Assembly (NCBI GenBank): GCA_937873285.1
Contig: CALMNV010000131.1
Coordinates: 1-6,804 of the forward strand
Reading direction: 5' to 3'
Source of the DNA: an uncultured Intrasporangium sp.
Lineage (GTDB): Bacteria > Actinomycetota > Actinomycetes > Actinomycetales > Dermatophilaceae
DNA length: 6,804 nucleotides
Shown: positions 1 through 6,779 of the stretch, one piece after another
Layout: every line of letters begins with the position of its first letter
How positions within the stretch are numbered: the stretch's first letter is position 1
Notes under the pieces: generated by a model
The model's input: only the letters and a program-made list of their open reading frames with translations
The model's database searches: none
What the model was told of the DNA's origin: nothing
Made by a program: the position numbers and the translations under genes

Positions 1-1352
1 CCATGGTGTGCCCCGGCGGCGCCGCGATCGGGCGCGCCCAGTGGCTGCAGGCCGCCGCCTGCAGGGTGCGCCCCGAGGCGGCCATGAACCCGGTCCTGCT
101 CAAGCCCGGCTCGGACCGCCGCTCGCACGTCGTGCTGATGGGACGCCCGTGGGGAGAGCTCGAGGCGGGGGAGTGGGCCACCGGCCGGCGCGCCCTCGCC
201 GAGGCCGCCTTCGCTGCGTTCCACGACCTGTCCAGCCGCTACGACGTCGTCGTCGCCGAGGGAGCGGGCAGCCCGGCCGAGGTCAACCTCCGCGACGGCG
301 ACTACGTCAACATGGGCCTGGCCCGCGAGATGGGCCTGCCGGTCGTCGTCGTCGGGGACATCGACCGCGGAGGGGTGCTCGCCGCGATGTACGGCACCCT
401 GGGGCTGCTCGCCCCGGAGGACCAGGCCCACGTGCGCGGCTGGGTCGTCAACAAGTTCCGGGGGTCCCTCGAGCTGCTGCGCCCGGGCCTGACCATGCTC
501 GAGGAGCGCACCGGCCGGCCGGTGCTCGGGGTGCTGCCGTTCCTGCCCGATGTGTGGCTGGACTCCGAGGACGCCTTGGCCCTCGCCGGCTGGCGGCACG
601 CGCTCGAGAGCGCCGGTGCCGGCAGCGCGCCGAGCGGTGCGCAGACCCTCGAGGTCGCCGTCGTCAGCCTCCCGCGCATCTCCAACGCCACCGACGTCGA
701 CGCGCTCGCCGCCGAGCCCGGCGTGCGCGTCCACCTGACGTCGAACCCCGAGGTCGTCGCGGCCGCACACCTGGCGGTCCTGCCGGGCAGCCGCGCCACG
801 CTCTCGGACCTCGACTGGCTGCGCTCGCGCGGCATCGATGCCGCGCTCGCTGCCCGGGCCGCCGGCTCAAGACCGGTGCTCGGGATCTGCGGCGGATACC
901 AGATGCTCGCGCGCGACCTCGTCGACGACCTCGGCGTCGAGGCGCCCACCCCGCGGCGAACGACGGGTCTGCGCCTGCTGCCCACCACCGTCCGGTTCCA
1001 CCGGGACAAGCGGCTGGGAACGCCCACCGGCGCGTGGCTCGGGCACCCGGTCACGGCATACGAGATCCACCACGGGATTGCCTGCTGGGACGATCCCCAA
1101 GGGGCCCGCCCGTTCCTCGACGGGCTCGAGGACGGCGTCGTCTTCGGCACGACGTGGCACGGCGCCTTCGAGAACGACGGCTTCCGGCGCGCCTTCCTGG
1201 CCCGGATCGCCGCCACGGCCGGCTCCTCCTGGACCCCCGCTCGGGGGGCACCCGGATTCGCCGCGCGCCGCGAAGCGATGCTCGACCGGCTCGCCGACGC
1301 CGTCGAGCAGCACCTGGACACCGCTGCGCTGCTCGCCCTGGTCGGTGGTTAG
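1..1352 (+). CDS. cobQ: Cobyric acid synthase CobQ (CbiP), 5'-truncated
   Basis: Known role of the family: glutamine- and ATP-dependent amidation of the b, d, e and g side chains of adenosylcobyrinic acid a,c-diamide to give cobyric acid, in the cytoplasm. The reading frame is open from the left edge; the first ATG (base 3) is internal, because the protein begins in the conserved GGAAIGRAQ stretch. About 40-50 N-terminal residues, including the P-loop-like ATP site, are missing; 449 codons remain. Visible hallmarks, numbered from base 3: MNPVLLKP (28-35), EGAGSPAEVNL (86-96), GDIDRGGVLAAMYGTL (118-133), NKFRG (150-154), and a C-terminal class I glutamine amidotransferase-like domain from about 215. 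That domain has the nucleophile Cys296 in GICGGYQML, the YEIH motif (His356) and WHGAFEND near 385-392. It stops at TAG 10 bp before the chosen cobL ATG, so it is probably co-transcribed with cobL and cobM. Family assignment is very secure; the start lies outside the window. Confidence 0.97.
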   Translation, partial: MVCPGGAAIGRAQWLQAAACRVRPEAAMNPVLLKPGSDRRSHVVLMGRPWGELEAGEWATGRRALAEAAFAAFHDLSSRYDVVVAEGAGSPAEVNLRDGDYVNMGLAREMGLPVVVVGDIDRGGVLAAMYGTLGLLAPEDQAHVRGWVVNKFRGSLELLRPGLTMLEERTGRPVLGVLPFLPDVWLDSEDALALAGWRHALESAGAGSAPSGAQTLEVAVVSLPRISNATDVDALAAEPGVRVHLTSNPEVVAAAHLAVLPGSRATLSDLDWLRSRGIDAALAARAAGSRPVLGICGGYQMLARDLVDDLGVEAPTPRRTTGLRLLPTTVRFHRDKRLGTPTGAWLGHPVTAYEIHHGIACWDDPQGARPFLDGLEDGVVFGTTWHGAFENDGFRRAFLARIAATAGSSWTPARGAPGFAARREAMLDRLADAVEQHLDTAALLALVGG

Positions 1353-1362
1353 GCTCGCGTCC

Positions 1363-2622
1363 ATGCCGGCCGCCGCACGTGTCGCCCCCGCGCGCGCCGC
1401 CGCGAGGGTCACCGTGGTCGGCATCGGGGCGGACGGCTGGGACGGCCTGGCGCCCGCCGGGCGCGCAGCGGTGCTCGGCGCCGAGGTCGTCATCGGGGCG
1501 CCGCGCCAGCTCGGGCTGCTGCCGGCGGACGTCAGGGCGCAGCGGGTGTCGTGGCCGGTGCCGCTGCGGCCCGCGCTCCCAGGGCTGCTCGCGGCCCACG
1601 CGGGTCGCGTGCGGGTCGTGCTCGCGAGCGGTGACCCCATGTGGCACGGCATCGGCCGGGCGCTGGTGGAGGAGCTGGGTGCGGACGGGCTGCACGTCCT
1701 GCCCCACCCCTCGTCGGTCAGCCTCGCCTGCGCCGCGGTGGGCTGGCCCGTCGAGGACGTCGAGGTGCTCTCGCTCGTCGCGCGGCCGGTCGCGTCGATC
1801 CTCGCCCGATGCCACCCGGGCTCGCGCCTGGTCGTGCTGAGCCGCGACGCAAGCACACCGCCGGCCGTTGCGCGGCTGCTCTGCCGCAACGGCTTCGGCC
1901 CCAGCGAGATCACGGTGCTCGGCTCTCTGGGCGGGACCGGCGAGACTCGCACGAGCGGCAGGGCCGAGTCGGTGGACCTCGAGCGCTGCGACCCGCTCAA
2001 CGTCGTCGCGGTCCGGCTCGTGCCTGCCTCCGGGGTGACACCTCCCGGGGTGGTGCCCGGCCTGCCCGACGAGCTCTTCGAGCACGACGGGCAGATGACC
2101 AAGCGCGAGGTCCGCGCGCTCACGCTGTGTGCGCTCTCCCCCTCGCCCGGCGAGCTGCTCTGGGACGTCGGAGGCGGGTCGGGCAGCATCGCGATCGAGT
2201 GGCTGCGCGCCCATCCCCGGTGCCGAGCCGTCTCGGTCGAGCGTGACCCTGCCAGGGCGGCGCGCATCACGTCGAACGCGCTGCGCCTGGGCACGCCTCA
2301 CCTGCAGGTCGTCGCGGGGACCGCCCCGGCGGCGCTCGGCCCGCTCGAGCCGCCGGACGCGGTGTTCGTCGGTGGCGGCCTGACCGCCGACGGGGTGCTC
2401 GCCGCGTGCTGGGAGCGCCTGCGGCCCGGCGGCCGGCTCGTCACCAACGCCGTCACCCTCGAGAGCCAGGCGGAGGTGACCCGCCTGCAGGGGCGGCTGG
2501 GCGGCACCCTGCTGCGCGTCGACATCGCGCGCCAGGTCCCCGTCGGCACCTTCACCGGTTGGCGCCCCGCCATGCCGGTCGTCCAGTGGTCCGTGACCAA
2601 GCCCATGGAGGAAGAACGATGA
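1363..2622 (+). CDS. cobL: Precorrin-6Y C5,15-methyltransferase (decarboxylating) CobL, CbiE-CbiT fusion
   Basis: Known role: the two domains together methylate C5 and C15 of the reduced precorrin-6 macrocycle with SAM and decarboxylate the C12 acetate side chain, giving precorrin-8. At 419 aa it matches the usual two-domain CobL length. The CbiE-like N-terminal domain has VVGIGADGW (18-26), ASGDPMWHGIG (88-98) and SVSLACAAVGWP (118-129). The CbiT-like domain starts near 232 with GLPDELFEHDGQMTKREVRA, then the SAM loop WDVGGGSGSIAIEW (267-280), VFVGGG (334-339) and TNAVTLES (361-368). I chose ATG 1363: the frame stays open upstream, but only inside cobQ. A GTG at 1345 overlapping the cobQ end is an alternative; neither has a strong ribosome binding site, only a GGTTAGG stretch before the ATG. 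Its stop overlaps the cobM start as ATGA, indicating translational coupling. The roughly 15-residue Ala/Arg-rich N-terminal lead before the first strand is unremarkable or could mean a slightly wrong start. Confidence 0.96.
   Translation: MPAAARVAPARAAARVTVVGIGADGWDGLAPAGRAAVLGAEVVIGAPRQLGLLPADVRAQRVSWPVPLRPALPGLLAAHAGRVRVVLASGDPMWHGIGRALVEELGADGLHVLPHPSSVSLACAAVGWPVEDVEVLSLVARPVASILARCHPGSRLVVLSRDASTPPAVARLLCRNGFGPSEITVLGSLGGTGETRTSGRAESVDLERCDPLNVVAVRLVPASGVTPPGVVPGLPDELFEHDGQMTKREVRALTLCALSPSPGELLWDVGGGSGSIAIEWLRAHPRCRAVSVERDPARAARITSNALRLGTPHLQVVAGTAPAALGPLEPPDAVFVGGGLTADGVLAACWERLRPGGRLVTNAVTLESQAEVTRLQGRLGGTLLRVDIARQVPVGTFTGWRPAMPVVQWSVTKPMEEER
2607..2613 (+). promoter_or_regulatory. 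Ribosome binding site of cobM
   Basis: GGAGGAA lies 5-6 nt before the ATG at 2619, inside the last codons of cobL. This is the strongest Shine-Dalgarno match on the plus strand at a gene start here. It decides the cobM start and, with the ATGA stop/start overlap, supports coupled translation of cobL and cobM. Confidence 0.85.
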
Positions 2623-3365
2623 CCGTGCACTTCATCGGGGCCGGCCCCGGCGCGCCCGACCTCATCACCGTGCGGGGGCAGCGCCTGCTCCGGGAGTGCG
2701 GTGTGTGCCTGTATGCCGGCAGCCTCGTGCCGCCGGAGCTGCTCGCCGAGTGCCCCGACGGCGCCCGGCTCGTGGACACCGCGGACCTCACCCTCGACCA
2801 GATCGTCGAGGAGCTGCGGGCTGCCCACCGCGCGGGGGTGGACGTCGCGCGCCTGCACTCGGGCGACGTGTCGGTCTTCAGTGCGGTGGCCGAGCAGGTG
2901 CGCCGCCTCGAGGCCGACGGCATCCCCTACCAGCTCGTGCCCGGGGTGCCGGCGTTCGCGGCCGCCGCGGCCGCTCTCGGCCAGGAGCTGACGGTGCCCA
3001 CGGTCGGGCAGAGCGTGGTGCTCACCCGCCTCGCCCGTGAGGCGACCGCCATGCCCGAGGGTGAGACGCTCGCGGCCTTCGGGGCGACCGGCGCGCTGCT
3101 CGTGGTGCACCTGGCGACCCATCTCGCCGACGAGGTGGCCGCCCAGCTGCTGCCGCACTATGGGTCCGACTGCCCTGCGGCGGTGGTGGCCTACGCCAGC
3201 CAGCCCGATGAGGTCGTGCTGCGCGGCACGCTCGCCACGATCGCCGACCAGGTGCGGCAGGCCGGCGTCCGGCGCACCGCGGTGATCCTCGTCGGGCGCG
3301 TGCTGGGTGCGGCGGACTTCCGCGACTCGCACCTCTACTCGGCGGAGCGGCGCCGCGCCGGCTGA
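2619..3365 (+). CDS. cobM: Precorrin-4 C11-methyltransferase CobM (CbiF)
   Basis: Known role: SAM-dependent methylation at C11 of precorrin-4 (or cobalt-precorrin-4) to precorrin-5, a cytoplasmic tetrapyrrole methylase step. The 248-aa product is of normal family length. Hallmarks are GAGPGAPDLITVRG (7-20), YAGSLVPPELL (32-42), the VDTADLTLD stretch (52-60), RLHSGDVSVF (78-87) and VPGVPAFAAAAAALG (107-121), all in the order typical of CobM/CbiF. The start is fixed by a GGAGGAA ribosome binding site and the ATGA overlap with cobL. The last 31 bp overlap the 3' end of cbiD on the opposite strand. Both tails are Arg-rich and low in conservation, so the overlap probably costs neither protein a functional part. 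The cobalt-early and cobalt-late versions (CbiF, CobM) are not separable by eye. Confidence 0.97.
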   Translation: MTVHFIGAGPGAPDLITVRGQRLLRECGVCLYAGSLVPPELLAECPDGARLVDTADLTLDQIVEELRAAHRAGVDVARLHSGDVSVFSAVAEQVRRLEADGIPYQLVPGVPAFAAAAAALGQELTVPTVGQSVVLTRLAREATAMPEGETLAAFGATGALLVVHLATHLADEVAAQLLPHYGSDCPAAVVAYASQPDEVVLRGTLATIADQVRQAGVRRTAVILVGRVLGAADFRDSHLYSAERRRAG

Positions 3366-4483
3366 GCCGGCCGGGGAGCGCTGCGGCCCACGATCCGCCC
3401 CGCGCGGTCGATGCAGACGGTGTCGACACTGACGGGTGCCGCACGCAGCACCTCGAGCGCCACGTCCCGGGCCCGGGTCGCCACGAGGTCGCCGAGCGGC
3501 AGGCCGGCGGCCTGGGCCGTCTGCAGTGCGCCGAGGCCGGTGGTGGCACCGGCGATCGCGCTCGCCGTCTCCGCAGTGGCGCCCGCCTCCCGGGCCAGGC
3601 GCGCCAGCAGGGCGAGGTCGACCTGCGAGCGGCCCGAGTGCAGGTCGAGGTGCCCGGCGGCCAGCTTGGACAGCTTGGCGAAGCCTCCGACGATGCTGAG
3701 CCGGTCCACCGGGTGGCGGCGCAGGTACTTCAGCACCGCCCCGGCGAAGTCGCCCATGTCGAGCAGGGCGTCGTCGGGCAGGCCGTACTCCTCGATGGCC
3801 ACCCGCTCGGACGTCGACCCGGTGCAGCCCGCGACGTGTGGCCGGCCCATGGCCCGGGCCACGTCGATGCCCCTGCGGATGCTGTCGATCCACGCCGAGC
3901 ACGAGTAGGGGACCACCACCCCCGTGGTGCCCAGGATGGACAGGCCGCCGAGGATGCCGAGCCGCGGGTTCCACGTCCGTCGGGCGATCGCCTCGCCGTC
4001 GTCGACGGAGACCTCGACGGCGACGTCGCCGGGCGCGTCGTGCTCCGCCGCGACCGCGGCGAGATGCTCGCGCATCAGCCGCCGGGGGACCGGGTTGATG
4101 GCCGGCTCGCCCACGTCGAGGGGCAGGCCCGGCAGGGTGACGGTGCCGACCCCCGGCCCGGCGCGAAAGACGACTCCCGAGCCGGGGGCGCCGAGGGTGA
4201 CGGTGGAGCGGATCACGGCCAGGTGGGTGACGTCGGGGTCGTCACCCGCGTCCTTGGTGACCGCCGCCATCGCGCTCGCCTCGCCCAGGCTCTCGTCGGT
4301 CAGCGCGAAGGCCGGCCGCTGTCCCTGCGGCAGGGTGATGGTCACCGGGTCGGGAAACTCCCCGGTCAGCAGGGCGGTGTAGGCGGCGGTGGTCGCTGCC
4401 GTCGCGCAGGCCCCGGTGGTCCAGCCGCTGCGCAGACCGGTGCGGGCCAGCTGCGCCGGACGGCCGCCCCGGCGCTCAGCCAT
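3335..4483 (-). CDS. cbiD: Cobalt-precorrin-5B C1-methyltransferase CbiD
   Basis: Known role: SAM-dependent methylation at C1 of cobalt-precorrin-5B to cobalt-precorrin-6A, classically in the cobalt-early (anaerobic) route; it is unrelated in fold to the tetrapyrrole methylases around it. The 382-aa product has the family's diagnostic N-terminal motif SGWTTGACATAA (19-30), KDAGDDPDVTH (77-87), NPRLGILGGLSILGTTGVV (172-190) running on into VPYSCSAW, GDFAGAVLKYL (244-254) and GGFAKLSKLAAGHLDLHSGR (266-285). The ATG at 4483 puts the first motif at the usual distance from the N terminus; only a weak GC-rich stretch precedes it, with no clear Shine-Dalgarno site. It converges with cobM (31-bp overlap) and diverges from cobK across 47 bp. 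In the pathway it does the job that CobF does in Pseudomonas denitrificans; no CobF is visible in the window. Confidence 0.96.
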   Translation of the reverse strand: MAERRGGRPAQLARTGLRSGWTTGACATAATTAAYTALLTGEFPDPVTITLPQGQRPAFALTDESLGEASAMAAVTKDAGDDPDVTHLAVIRSTVTLGAPGSGVVFRAGPGVGTVTLPGLPLDVGEPAINPVPRRLMREHLAAVAAEHDAPGDVAVEVSVDDGEAIARRTWNPRLGILGGLSILGTTGVVVPYSCSAWIDSIRRGIDVARAMGRPHVAGCTGSTSERVAIEEYGLPDDALLDMGDFAGAVLKYLRRHPVDRLSIVGGFAKLSKLAAGHLDLHSGRSQVDLALLARLAREAGATAETASAIAGATTGLGALQTAQAAGLPLGDLVATRARDVALEVLRAAPVSVDTVCIDRAGRIVGRSAPRPAQPARRRSAE

Positions 4484-4530
4484 GCCGGGCCCCGCAGAGG
4501 CACGAAGGCGGCATACGGCAGCATGGACCC
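4484..4530. promoter_or_regulatory. Divergent cbiD/cobK intergenic spacer, presumed to hold both promoters
   Basis: These 47 bp are the only non-coding spacer of any size in the window, and both flanking genes start from it in opposite directions, so promoter elements for each should lie here or extend into the neighbouring coding sequence. I see no convincing -10/-35 pair and no strong ribosome binding site for either gene; GCATACGG (4511-4518) is the only AT-containing patch. The spacer is too short for a cobalamin riboswitch. Leaderless or nearly leaderless transcripts, common in actinobacteria, would fit the tight spacing. That is inference. Confidence 0.35.
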
Positions 4531-4539
4531 ATGCCTGCC
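4517..4539. repeat. Imperfect palindrome across the cobK start codon
   Basis: The core arms GCATGG (4521-4526) and CCATGC (4529-4534) are perfect reverse complements separated by AC. The outer arms GGCA (4517-4520) and TGCC (4536-4539) extend the symmetry with one unpaired C at 4535. The cobK ATG (4531-4533) lies inside the right arm. It could be an operator in the divergent spacer or a small hairpin over the start codon, but it could also be chance in such GC-rich DNA. Confidence 0.45.
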
Positions 4540-5283
4540 CGCCGCGTCCTGGTGCTGGGGGGCACCGGCGAGGCGAGGGAGCTGGCCGGTCGGCTCACGC
4601 AGCGGCGGGACGTCGAGGTCGTCTCGTCGCTGGCCGGGCGGGTGGCCGCCCCCCGCCTGCCGGCCGGTGAGGTGCGCGTCGGCGGCTTCGGCGGCGCCTC
4701 CGGCATGGCGCAGTGGCTCACGAGCCACGCGGTCGACGTGGTCATCGACGCCACCCATCCCTTCGCGTCCACCATCACCGAGCACGCCGCGGAGGCGGCC
4801 GCGCAGACCCATGTTGCCCTGCTTCGGCTGCACCGGCCCGCCTGGGTGGCGAAAGAGGGTGACCGCTGGCTGCCTGTCGCCTCGGTCGGCGCGGCGGCCC
4901 GGCGGGTGGCCGAGGTGGGGACGCGGGCCCTGCTGGCCACCGGGCGGCAGGACGTCCCCGCCTTCGCCTCCGTCGCCGACGTGTGGTTCCTGATCCGCTG
5001 CATCGACCCGCCGGCCGGGGCGTTGCCGCCGCGGCACGAGGTGCTGCTCGCCCGGGGGCCGTTCGACCTCGCCGCCGAGCGCGAGCTGCTGCGGCGCCAC
5101 GGGATCGACGTGGTCGTGACGAAGAACAGCGGTGGCGCCGCCACCCGAGCCAAGCTCGACGCCGCCCGGCGCCTCGGGCTGCCCGTGGTCATCGTCGAGC
5201 GCCCCGCGCTGCTGCCCGGGGTCGCCACGGTGTCGTCGGTCGATGCCGCCATCGCCTGGCTCTCGCAGGGTCAGTCGGGGTAG
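4531..5283 (+). CDS. cobK: Precorrin-6A reductase CobK (CbiJ)
   Basis: Known role: NAD(P)H-dependent reduction of the precorrin-6A macrocycle to the dihydro form that CobL then methylates. The 250-aa product matches family length. Hallmarks are the N-terminal nucleotide-binding loop LVLGGTGEARELA (7-19), SLAGRVAAPRLPAGEVRVGG (33-52), DATHPFA (73-79), ARGPFDL (174-180) and the C-terminal TKNSGGAATRAKLDAARRLG (197-216) followed by a VERP segment. ATG 4531 places the first beta strand immediately after MPAR, as is usual; an ATG at 4523 is out of frame. There is no obvious Shine-Dalgarno site. It is the only plus-strand gene between two minus-strand genes: divergent from cbiD across 47 bp, and overlapping the 3' end of cobIJ by 13 bp. 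Its closest functional partners are CbiD, which should supply its substrate, and CobL, which should use its product. Confidence 0.95.
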   Translation: MPARRVLVLGGTGEARELAGRLTQRRDVEVVSSLAGRVAAPRLPAGEVRVGGFGGASGMAQWLTSHAVDVVIDATHPFASTITEHAAEAAAQTHVALLRLHRPAWVAKEGDRWLPVASVGAAARRVAEVGTRALLATGRQDVPAFASVADVWFLIRCIDPPAGALPPRHEVLLARGPFDLAAERELLRRHGIDVVVTKNSGGAATRAKLDAARRLGLPVVIVERPALLPGVATVSSVDAAIAWLSQGQSG

Positions 5284-6779
5284 CGGCGGGGCGTCCAGAC
5301 GACCGTCGTGCCGTCCGCCCGCTCGGCGCGGCGGGTCTGCGACGAGCCGACGATGAGCAGCGTGCGCATGTCCACCGCGCCGGGGTCGAGGTCGACGAGG
5401 GCGACGACGCGGACCACCTCGCTCGGGCCGCCGACGTCGCGGGCGACCACGACGGGCGTGTCGGGCCTGCGCAGCCCGAGCAGCAGGTCGCGCATCGCCT
5501 CCACCTGGTGGCGGCGCTCGGACGAGGCCGGGTTGTAGATGGCGAGCACGAGGTCGGCCCGCGCGGCGGCCTCGAGGCGCCGAGCGATGACCTCCCAGGG
5601 CTTGAGCCGGTCCGACAGCGAGATTGTCGCGTAGTCGTGGCCGAGGGGCGCCCCGGCCCGGGCGGCCGCCGCATGGGCGGCGGTCATGCCGGGCAGCACG
5701 CGCACGGGGATGCCGCGGTAGCGGGTCTCGCACGCCACCTCGAGCACCGCGGTCGCCATCGCGAAGACACCGGGGTCACCGGACGACACGACCGCCACGC
5801 GGCGGCCCCGCCGGGCCAGGTCGAGGGCGAGCTCGGCCCGCTCGGACTCCACGCGGTTGTCCGACAGGTGGCGGGTCTGCCCGCTCCGCTCCGGCACACG
5901 GCGCAGGTAGGTGGTGTAGCCGACGAGGTCGTCGGCCGCGCGCAGGGCCGCCCGCGCCTCCGGCGTCGTCCACATCGGTCCGGCGGGCCCGAGCCCGACG
6001 ACGACGACCTCGCCGGACCGGGCGGATGCGCTCTCGTCGGCGCGGGGCGCCCAGGCCGGGGCGCCGACCTCACTGGGCAGCACGGCCATGGAGAAGTAGG
6101 GCACCGACTCGGCCGCGACCGCCGACAGGGGCGCGGTGCGCTGCTGCGCCATGGTGGCCCGCTCGACGTACCACGCGTCGTCCAGGCGCCCGGCCCGCTC
6201 GAGGGCGGCGTGGACCGCGGGGAAGGTCCGCCCCAGCTTGAGCACCACGGCGGCGTCCGTCGTCGCGAGCCGGGCGGCCAGCTCCTCCTCCGGCAGGGTG
6301 CCGGGCAGCACGGTGAGCACCTCGTCGGCCTCGGCTAGGGGCCGGCCGAGGGCGCTCGCACCCGCCGAGACGGCCGAGACCCCCGGCACCACCTCCGTCT
6401 CGTAGCGGCCGGCCAGGCGCCGGTGCAGGTGCTGGTAGGAGCTGTAGACGAACGGGTCGCCCTCGGAGAGCACCGCGACGCTGCGCCCTGCGTCGAGGTG
6501 TGCCGCGAGCCGGGCCGCCGCCTCCTCGTAGAAGTCGGCCAGGGCGCCGCGGTATCCGCCGGGGTGCTCGGTGGCCTCGGTCGTCACCGGGTAGACGAGG
6601 GCCTCCTCGACGGCGGAGCCATCGAGGTATGCCGCGGCGATGGAGCGCGCGATGCTGCGTCCGTGCCGGGCGCTGTGGTAGGCGACGACGTCGACCGACC
6701 GGATCACCTCGACGGCGCGCACGGTCAGCAGCTTGGGGTCGCCGGTCCCGAGCCCGACGCCGAAGAGCCTGCCCGCCAC
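5271..6779 (-). CDS. cobIJ: Bifunctional precorrin-2 C20- / precorrin-3B C17-methyltransferase, CobI-CobJ fusion
   Basis: Known roles: CobI methylates C20 of precorrin-2 (giving precorrin-3A); CobJ methylates C17 of precorrin-3B and contracts the ring to give precorrin-4. The 502-aa product joins two complete tetrapyrrole methylase domains. The CobI half (about 1-236) has GVGLGTGDPKLLTVRA (7-22), LSEGDPFVYSSYQHLH (104-119) and VPGVSAVSAGA (131-141). An Ala/Ser-rich linker (about 237-256) follows. The CobJ half has VVGLGPAGP (260-268), SSGDPGVFAMA (332-342), LPGMTAAHAAAARAGAPLGHD (362-382; key residues PGMTAA) and SLSDRLKPWEVI (387-398), then IYNPAS (414-419). The same domain order is known in Mycobacterium tuberculosis CobI. 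The GTG start at 6779 directly follows an upstream TAG and has a strong AGGAGG site, so translation is likely coupled to the preceding gene. The 3' end overlaps cobK by 13 bp. Confidence 0.96.
   Translation of the reverse strand: MAGRLFGVGLGTGDPKLLTVRAVEVIRSVDVVAYHSARHGRSIARSIAAAYLDGSAVEEALVYPVTTEATEHPGGYRGALADFYEEAAARLAAHLDAGRSVAVLSEGDPFVYSSYQHLHRRLAGRYETEVVPGVSAVSAGASALGRPLAEADEVLTVLPGTLPEEELAARLATTDAAVVLKLGRTFPAVHAALERAGRLDDAWYVERATMAQQRTAPLSAVAAESVPYFSMAVLPSEVGAPAWAPRADESASARSGEVVVVGLGPAGPMWTTPEARAALRAADDLVGYTTYLRRVPERSGQTRHLSDNRVESERAELALDLARRGRRVAVVSSGDPGVFAMATAVLEVACETRYRGIPVRVLPGMTAAHAAAARAGAPLGHDYATISLSDRLKPWEVIARRLEAAARADLVLAIYNPASSERRHQVEAMRDLLLGLRRPDTPVVVARDVGGPSEVVRVVALVDLDPGAVDMRTLLIVGSSQTRRAERADGTTVVWTPRRYPD

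Noticed and set aside
838..1362. Upstream extension of the cobL frame to an ATG at 838
   Set aside because: The extension lies wholly inside cobQ, is low-complexity in composition, and would add 175 residues to a protein already of normal CobL length.
867..2301. Long minus-strand open frames (475 and 416 codons) opposite cobQ and cobL
   Set aside because: They lie antisense to clearly conserved genes, have low-complexity Arg/Pro/Gly/Ala-rich translations and show no family motif. Such open frames are expected opposite coding DNA of this GC content.
3361..3400. GC-rich inverted repeat (CCGGCCGG region) just after the cobM stop as a terminator
   Set aside because: It lies in the cbiD coding sequence, is only a short palindrome and has no T-run on either strand; there is no basis beyond base composition.
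2298..3974. 558-codon minus-strand open frame across cobL, cobM and cbiD
   Set aside because: It crosses three real genes on both strands, its translation is rich in Arg/Gly/His/Pro and has no recognisable domain; it is a composition-driven shadow.
4484..4530. Cobalamin riboswitch controlling cbiD or cobK
   Set aside because: The spacer is far shorter than a cobalamin riboswitch and I see no B12-box-like conserved core there or at any other gene junction in the window.
3638..6338. Two 451-codon plus-strand open frames (3638-4993 and 4983-6338) and a 455-codon minus-strand frame (4366-5733)
   Set aside because: All overlap cbiD, cobK or cobIJ in other frames. The coding signal (CbiD, CobK and CobIJ motifs) is in the other frames, so these are shadows.
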